This document shows, piece after piece, positions 8,605 through 15,834 of a stretch of 15,834 nucleotides of DNA. The notes under the pieces were generated by a model. That model made no database searches. It was not told the origin of the DNA and was given only the letters and a program-made list of their open reading frames with translations. The translations under genes and the position numbers were made by a program. Origin of the DNA: Spirogloea muscicola (lineage: Eukaryota; Streptophyta; Zygnematophyceae; Spirogloeales; Spirogloeaceae); the NCBI GenBank assembly GCA_009602725.1, contig WELB01000275.1, positions 116,915-132,748 of the forward strand, given 5' to 3'. How positions within the stretch are numbered: the stretch's first letter is position 1; every line of letters starts with the position of its first letter.

Positions 8605-9065
8605 CTCTTTCTCTATGGGCGAGCCTTCTTTCTTTTTGGGGTGGCCTCTCCCAGCCACCGCCCTCTCCTGGAAGCGTCTTGTTCGCTTTCTCTAGCCATC
8701 TAGCCCTACTAACAAGCAATGCTGATTCTTGTTCATCCTGTATGCGGGAATGTTAATAATGTGCAAAGGAGGTTCATACTTTTAGAGACTACAGACAAAA
8801 CTAACGTTCTGGTGAAGACAGTCCCAAATGAAGAGCAGGACATCCAACGGATGCGCTACCAAGGTGCGCTACACCTGGCCTTGCTAAGTTGCTATTGCGC
8901 TATCTACAAATGAGCTCTTGAGGAGCTACTGTGATTACTACTTATGGCCAGTGCAATTGCTGTAGTGGAAGACAAATTCGTTTCTCTGTCTTCACTCCTT
9001 GATGGCCTTTTTGATGGTGGCCCATCAAAAATGAGGGCAACTAGACATGGAGCATCGGTGCACAT

Positions 9066-9130
9066 GGAAGAAGGAGAAGGCGCGCGGCTGAAACGAAATG
9101 GAGGCCAAGCGAAGCCTGTACACTGTCTGT
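9066..9130 (+). repeat. diverged third copy of the inverted-repeat arm
   Basis: GGAGAAGGCGCGCGGCTGAA, AATGGAGGCCAAGCGAAGCC and TGTACACTGTCTGTGAG align with the arm at 7548-7633 with many substitutions. It suggests an older solo arm of the same family, outside the main cluster. Confidence 0.45.
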
Positions 9131-9766
9131 GAGAATAGAGAAGTAGCTCTTCCAGGAGGTTTAGGGTAGTGAGAGGCCAGCCCCAAGAGGAAGGGCATGG
9201 AAGGTAACGGTAGCCGACGCAGCTAACACTGTGTTCATGGTAGAGGCACATTCCCATGTTTGCTTGTTCCACAAGACGAAACCTGCAAAATGTCAATCAC
9301 TCAATCTAGACCTCGAGTGAGGCAACCCAAGGCTGAGAGGGGCTGCAGATACTGGGTGAAAGCACGGCGGCACGGCAGAGCGTCCAAGTTGTGGGCACCA
9401 AGTTGCTACATTGGTGTCAAGCTCCGACAATGCAAAGTAGCTAATTCACTGGCACGAGCAGCTGTATGACAGCCGTTCCCCACATTACAAGCGCAGACCT
9501 GTGGAGAACCGGGAGGGCAAGTGGGGAGTACATTTTTACAGTGGAAGCTTCTGAAAAGGCATTTGGCACCTCACGCTTGCTTCATCTGGACAAAAAGAAG
9601 CTCTTCCAAAGCGATAACTAGACCAGCCCAGAAAAAGTGGACATCACTTGAAGAGGCCGGCAATGTGTAGCCCTGCACTCGCTCCATGGGAGATCTACAA
9701 TCAGGTGTCGCTAAAAGCTACTGAAAGCTTCTATCGACTGCTGTGTTTGGCAATATGTGCTTTTGG

Positions 9767-9793
9767 TACCAAGCCCAGCTCTTGGGCTTGGTA
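9767..9793. repeat. 11-bp perfect hairpin in intergenic DNA
   Basis: TACCAAGCCCA, five-base loop GCTCT, then TGGGCTTGGTA. It stands alone with no gene recognised within 500 bp. It is too short for a typical miRNA precursor; it could be a terminator-like structure, a transposon relic or chance. Confidence 0.65.
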
Positions 9794-10309
9794 GCTCAGA
9801 ACACTCCACAAACTGGACCAGACAACCAGGATGCAGATACCAGGTAGTGGCCAGGCCATCACCTACATGCTACATTGGCTCCTCCGCACGCCCTTGTCGC
9901 ATTATTGAGTCTGGTCTTGACTGTTTCTAGTCAATGCACATGTTCTTCGATATATATCTATTGCTGCACCAAACCAATCTGGTAGCAAGCTCTGGCAGCT
10001 ACATAGATTTGCCCATTGGGCTTCATCAATAATGAACATTGTCTGTTTCCAATGTTGTGACACCATAGCTAACCTGCAAGACTAGCAAATAATTGGAATG
10101 CAGGCAGCGAGGTTCACTGAAGTATTGAACCTGAGAGCTACTCTCACTTGAGGCAGTCACTCAGAAATCAATGAATGTGCTGCACAGAACTTGAATGAGG
10201 GTGGGCGAAAGAGCAAAGCATGTAGACAAGGCAATAAGGCGACTACAGAGAAGCTGTACAAACCACCAGAATGCCACCTATCTTGGTGGCTTTTGGTGCC
10301 TCGTTGACA

Positions 10310-12223
10310 TCAACCTACAAGGTAGAAATCGGGCGTCGTGCCCATAATATTGTCAAGGGGTGGGCATGTGAAGCTGAACCAGAAATTCTCGTCCCGCAGG
10401 TGGTGCTTGACATGCGCCCGCTTTATTATTCTTGCCAGGTAAGACCTCATGGGGACTTTTGTGTGTACCCTGCCACTCATTCAACAGATTCGTGTGAGCA
10501 AACCACCCCGTCTGTTCCGCAAACTATTGTATGACGCCTCCAGCAGAGGAGTCACAAGTGTGCTATGGCCCTCCTAGGCGTGGCCCCAAATGAGAATTAA
10601 AGGCTTCAGAGATGCTACACAGAAGACCAGCCAAGGACGCCAAGCAAACGTGAGCCACACATGGTGCAAGCAGATACTGCCCCTTCATGACTCGCAACCA
10701 GAGGACGAAGCACTGTGGCTATAAGTGGGGGAGGGCAAGCCACCAAACTCACAAGAAGTGGGTCCACTCATAAGCTAAGCCCATTGCAAAGTAAGTGAAA
10801 GCAGCAGTAAGGAAGAGAGGGAAGTTGTCCTGCCAAAAAATACAAGAACGCAGATAAGGTGAGCAGTCAGCGAGTGCAGGCAAATGAGGCTTCTCTGACT
10901 AGGCATGGTCGTATAGGTGCAGACACAGTGAGGTCTGTGACAATGAGAGGACATGGCTCAATCGACCTCTCCAAGGTTGTGACATACAGCCGCACTGGTC
11001 CCTCCAATAGGAGGGATGAGGAAAGGTGAAGGGGACAGGGCAGCGTGTGTGAGACCTTAAATATAAGCTGGAAAGAGCCCACAGAAATCGCCATGAAAAA
11101 GCCCACAATCTCAAGGCCGTCAATGGAGATGTGGTGATAAGGCATCATATGGTGCGACCTGTGGATGTTCGTCAACAACCTGAACATTGAGAAGGACCAC
11201 CGTGAAGCTGTCACTAGCAGTAGGGACCCCGCACCACGATGTGTGTGCCGAAGGATAGCACTTTCTGAAGCTTCAAGCAAGAGTCGCTAGAACATGCACA
11301 AGAGGCTCGGCGCAGGTGCATCACCACTTCTTCCTGCCATGGAGCAGCTTGCTGTGGATGGCCCACTCCTGGAACATCCACAGCAGCATCACCACAACCA
11401 CAACTGTACGACACACAAGGACAACGGAAGCCCGCAGAGGCATGCATTCTGGTCAGCAGTGCAGCCTCGCCTGTTGCAAGCGTTGGCCACTGTCAACTAA
11501 CTTGACGACAGTCTCTCAATCTGCTGCAGGCTGGCAGGGCTTTAGGAACATCGAAACGCTTGCGAATTGCACGATACTGCCAATTACAGCATCCCCTATG
11601 CGACAGCGCTCGCAAAGACTGCCATCACTTGTCATGCCGCCTCCAGTCTCAACGACTATAAGTACGACAAGGGCGTCGGCATTGTGAGGGTGCGCGGAGC
11701 TCAAGGACGACGGCACTGAGCGGTGGTGGCATCGGCTGCCTCCACGACCGGGGCCTGGCATGGCCTGGCAACAGCAGCCTCGACGCTAACGCTGGGTACC
11801 ATAACACCTCCCCAACGACGCACTTCCCAAGTGGGTTATCAATGACAAAGTGGGCACTCCATGGGGCTCCACCGTCACGCCCGCAGGTCGTCCCCGGCAG
11901 CCAGATTGGGCGCGGAATGGCGGCAGGCGCTTGTGCTCACCGCAGGCGTCGGCGCCGGAGACGGGCCGGCTGACGCGCGCGGCGGCCATGGCGAGGAGGC
12001 AGGCGAGGATGAGGAGGATGGAGCGGCGGGAGAGGAAGACGGCGAGCGCGCCGCCGATGCCCCGCGGCACGTCCGCGGTCATCGCCCGGTACTGCCGGAG
12101 CTCCTTGGGCGTCCGCAGCTCCCGCAGCCGCAGGCTGTCCACGAGCCCGGCGTAGGGGCCCGCCACTTCCGCCGCCGGCGCCGCCGGCGCCGCCGCCGAC
12201 NCGGCGCCCGGCGTGTCGGCCAT
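10310..12223 (-). CDS. FA2H/sterol-desaturase-type membrane hydroxylase (diiron)
   Basis: Five exons: 12223-11941, 11403-11325, 11179-11056, 10829-10753, 10469-10310; 723 nt, 240 aa, stop TGA at 10310-10312. The protein shows the histidine boxes of the fatty-acid hydroxylase superfamily in order: HSKLLH (111-116, after LLWMFQEWAI), HRSHH with MMPYHHISID (127-141), HFLVH after AYEWT (186-190), and HVKHH (207-211) followed by LRDENFWFSFTCPPLDNIMG, the usual C-terminal end. Hydrophobic helices lie near residues 55-80, 95-106, 145-160 and 163-182. Family members insert hydroxyls or double bonds into sterols, sphingolipid acyl chains or carotenoids at a di-iron centre, usually in the ER or plastid; the substrate cannot be told here. 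Exon 2 could start at 11448, adding 15 residues. An in-frame ATG at 12337 would add a 38-residue Arg/Ser/Ala-rich leader. CTT|GTAGGT before the stop is a possible extra donor. Base 12201 is N, making residue 8 unknown. Confidence 0.85.
11404..11940 (-). other. long first intron of the hydroxylase gene
   Basis: 537 nt, from TGCG|GTGAGC to TACAG|TTGTGG, with a pyrimidine-rich acceptor. It is by far the longest intron in the window. It contains open stretches on the minus strand (for example 11761-11516), but direct joining of exons 1 and 2 already gives the expected helix spacing before the first histidine box. Confidence 0.55.
12201..12201. other. ambiguous base (N)
   Basis: A single N within the GC-rich first exon of the hydroxylase gene, in a run of GCCGCC. 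It is probably an unresolved consensus call. Confidence 0.95.
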
Positions 12224-13167
12224 GGCGCGCGCGGCGGAGTCCGGGGTTGCGAGGGCGGCGCGGGAAGGAATGTATCTCCCGCCCCCCACCCCGACCTCGA
12301 TGCCGTCGGGCCGACGGAAGGCCGACGGGGCTACCATTCGGCCACCGATTTTATTGAGGCTCTACCGAACGGCCCCGCTCGCACCGCGGCTCGGCCCGGG
12401 CGGGGCCGGGGCGCCCCTGGCTGCGCCCGTCGGGAGCCCGACGGCGGCCCCGTCGGAATTGCCGGGGTCTGACTCAACCGCCCCCGCCCCGGCCCGCTAC
12501 GTGGCGGGCTGCCAGGCTGCCAGCTGCCCACCGACCAACCTATATCCGGGAGAGGTGGGACCTGCCCATTGCCACGCCCGAGGACCGGTTGGCCTTGGAA
12601 GCGTCCATTGGGACTTAACGAGGGCCTAAAACCCCAAACCCTTCTATGGCCGCCCGGAAGGCAAGCGGCAGTGCGGACTTGCGACGTGACTGGGACGTGT
12701 GGCGACCCCAATGCCTTCTTTGGGACAGAAGTGGCCTCTCTCGCTGCAGGCGGTGGCTGGCCAGCTCCTGGAAAGTGCGGCGAGTATTGACGTATCTTTT
12801 TGGGTGTGACGGATTCGGTGCCTCCGAGACAGGCGGCAAAGGTCCAGCTCGAAAGTCTGGAAAATGTGAGGCAAGAGAGAGCTCACACAACAAGACCCTG
12901 TTGTGGAAGCAGTGGCTGATTGTGATATGCTGGTCGCCAAACTCTTCCACTTGCAAACCGAGGCAGCTTGCATGCCCGTACTGAATTTCGCGGAGTGACC
13001 CACCATGACGGCGGGAGGGCTGGTGTTCAGCACCGCAACATTGGGGCCTGCAGCTCCCAGATGCCAAACTGATGCGGCGTGAAAATGGCATACCAAAGAC
13101 AGCTCGAGCCAGCTAGCTGCTCCACCTGTTTCACACTGGCGATATTGGCTGGACAGAATGTGATTGA
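12224..13167. other. intergenic, promoter side of hydroxylase and 3' side of SET gene
   Basis: About 940 bp. GC is very high up to about 12530 (island over the hydroxylase 5' end) and lower beyond. It contains a palindromic ACGTGGC motif and a possible TATA-like CCTATATCC (12539-12547). The open frames across it, such as 12646-12984 plus, show no family motif. I see no gene. Confidence 0.5.
12492..12509. promoter_or_regulatory. palindromic ABRE-like element
   Basis: GCCCGC-TACGTG-GCGGGC: six-base inverted arms around TACGTG, with the ABRE consensus TACGTGGC at 12498-12505. It lies about 270-285 bp upstream of the hydroxylase ATG, a distance similar to that of the ABRE pair before the RD29-like gene. 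Regulatory role is inferred. Confidence 0.35.

Positions 13168-15834
<2,667 letters not shown>

Larger units (their letters stand above)
7525..8640. mobile_element. cluster of foldback/MITE-like repeats with GGGCTGG...CCAGCCC core
   Basis: Several inverted copies are interleaved. (a) An outer pair, 7548-7633 and 8124-8205 inverted, roughly 90% alike over the best 62 bp (GAGGCCAATTCAAGCCAATA in the left copy). (b) 7778-7849 and 8532-8604 inverted, about 85% by eye. (c) 8370-8432 and 8571-8632 inverted, sharing CTCGCCCA and GGGGCTGG. (d) AGAAGAAAGTGCTCGCCCA occurs exactly at 7525-7543 and 8370-8388. No transposase-like reading frame is present, which fits a non-autonomous element with nested or rearranged copies. 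I could not identify target-site duplications. Confidence 0.6.
7260..10309. other. about 3 kb without a recognisable gene
   Basis: Lies between the 5' side of the LTI65-like gene and the stop of the hydroxylase gene. It holds a GC-rich promoter-like stretch (7260-7520), the foldback repeat cluster (7525-8640), a CTCTAT microsatellite (8308-8332), two strong hairpins (9008-9031 and 9767-9793) and otherwise unremarkable sequence. The short open frames here (such as 8944-9132 plus) have no family motif, no convincing splice partners and partly overlap repeats. I see no tRNA or rRNA. Confidence 0.55.

Noticed and set aside
7525-8640. CRISPR array or rho-independent terminators
   Set aside because: The repeats are inverted, irregularly spaced and in a eukaryotic intron-rich context. 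There are no uniform spacers and no T-tracts after the stems.
8944-9132. Plus-strand 62-codon open frame
   Set aside because: Overlaps a hairpin and a diverged repeat arm, has no recognised domain and no splice partners.
11503-11577. Possible exon reading QYRAIRKRFDVPKALP, resembling QYRAMTADVPRG of hydroxylase exon 1
   Set aside because: The likeness is short, and adding the segment requires a weak donor and would put a charged insert between helices. Kept only as a cDNA check.
11516-11761. Minus-strand open frame of 81 codons inside the first intron of the hydroxylase gene
   Set aside because: No family motif and no phase-compatible flanking splice pair that improves the protein. Direct joining of exons 1 and 2 already gives the expected spacing.
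12331-12711. Minus-strand open frame upstream of the hydroxylase gene
   Set aside because: Low-complexity Gly/Pro/Arg translation of a GC island without motif. It lies in the promoter region.

Overview
This is nuclear DNA from a green-lineage eukaryote, most likely a green alga (chlorophyte or streptophyte); I cannot name the genus. The genes are split by many short introns, mostly about 110-350 nt. The protein families are plant-like: a PUX10/UBXD8-type UBX protein, an LTI65/RD29-like stress protein, a FA2H/sterol-desaturase-type hydroxylase and a RuBisCO-LSMT-like SET protein. GC is very high at gene 5' ends and falls to about 40-50% downstream.

Layout. (1) 1-1569, plus strand: the 3' part of a UAS-UBX protein in four exons, one intron with a GC-AG boundary. 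(2) 1570-2369: space between convergent genes, holding a roughly 270-bp tandem duplication. (3) 2370-7056, minus strand: a seven-exon gene for a repeat-rich hydrophilic protein of about 1216 aa. It has an LTI65/RD29-like acidic-then-lysine-rich N-terminus, a PG-x-Y repeat tract and a duplicated block of about 100 aa. A perfect inverted pair of ABRE/G-box motifs lies upstream. (4) 7260-10309: about 3 kb without a recognisable gene, containing a cluster of inverted and direct repeats built around a GGGCTGG...CCAGCCC core (foldback or MITE-like remains). (5) 10310-12223, minus strand: a five-exon diiron membrane hydroxylase of about 240 aa with the full histidine-box set. (6) 12224-13167: intergenic, with a palindromic ACGTGGC motif. 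(7) 13168-15711, minus strand: an eight-exon SET-domain methyltransferase (Rubisco LSMT/SETD family), cut at its 5' end by a pure run of 123 T that closes the window.

Genes 2, 3 and 4 lie in the same direction and gene 1 converges on gene 2. They have no obvious common pathway beyond a possible stress or membrane-lipid theme (CDC48 adaptor, LEA/LTI-like protein, lipid hydroxylase), which is inference. Exon structures were worked out by hand from splice motifs, reading phase and family motifs. The summed coding lengths of genes 2 and 3 and of the partial gene 4 are whole codons with no internal stop, which supports the models. The most rewarding places for a second look are the ABRE pair with the RD29-like gene, the repeat cluster, the 270-bp duplication, the GC-AG intron and the homopolymer fused to a coding exon.
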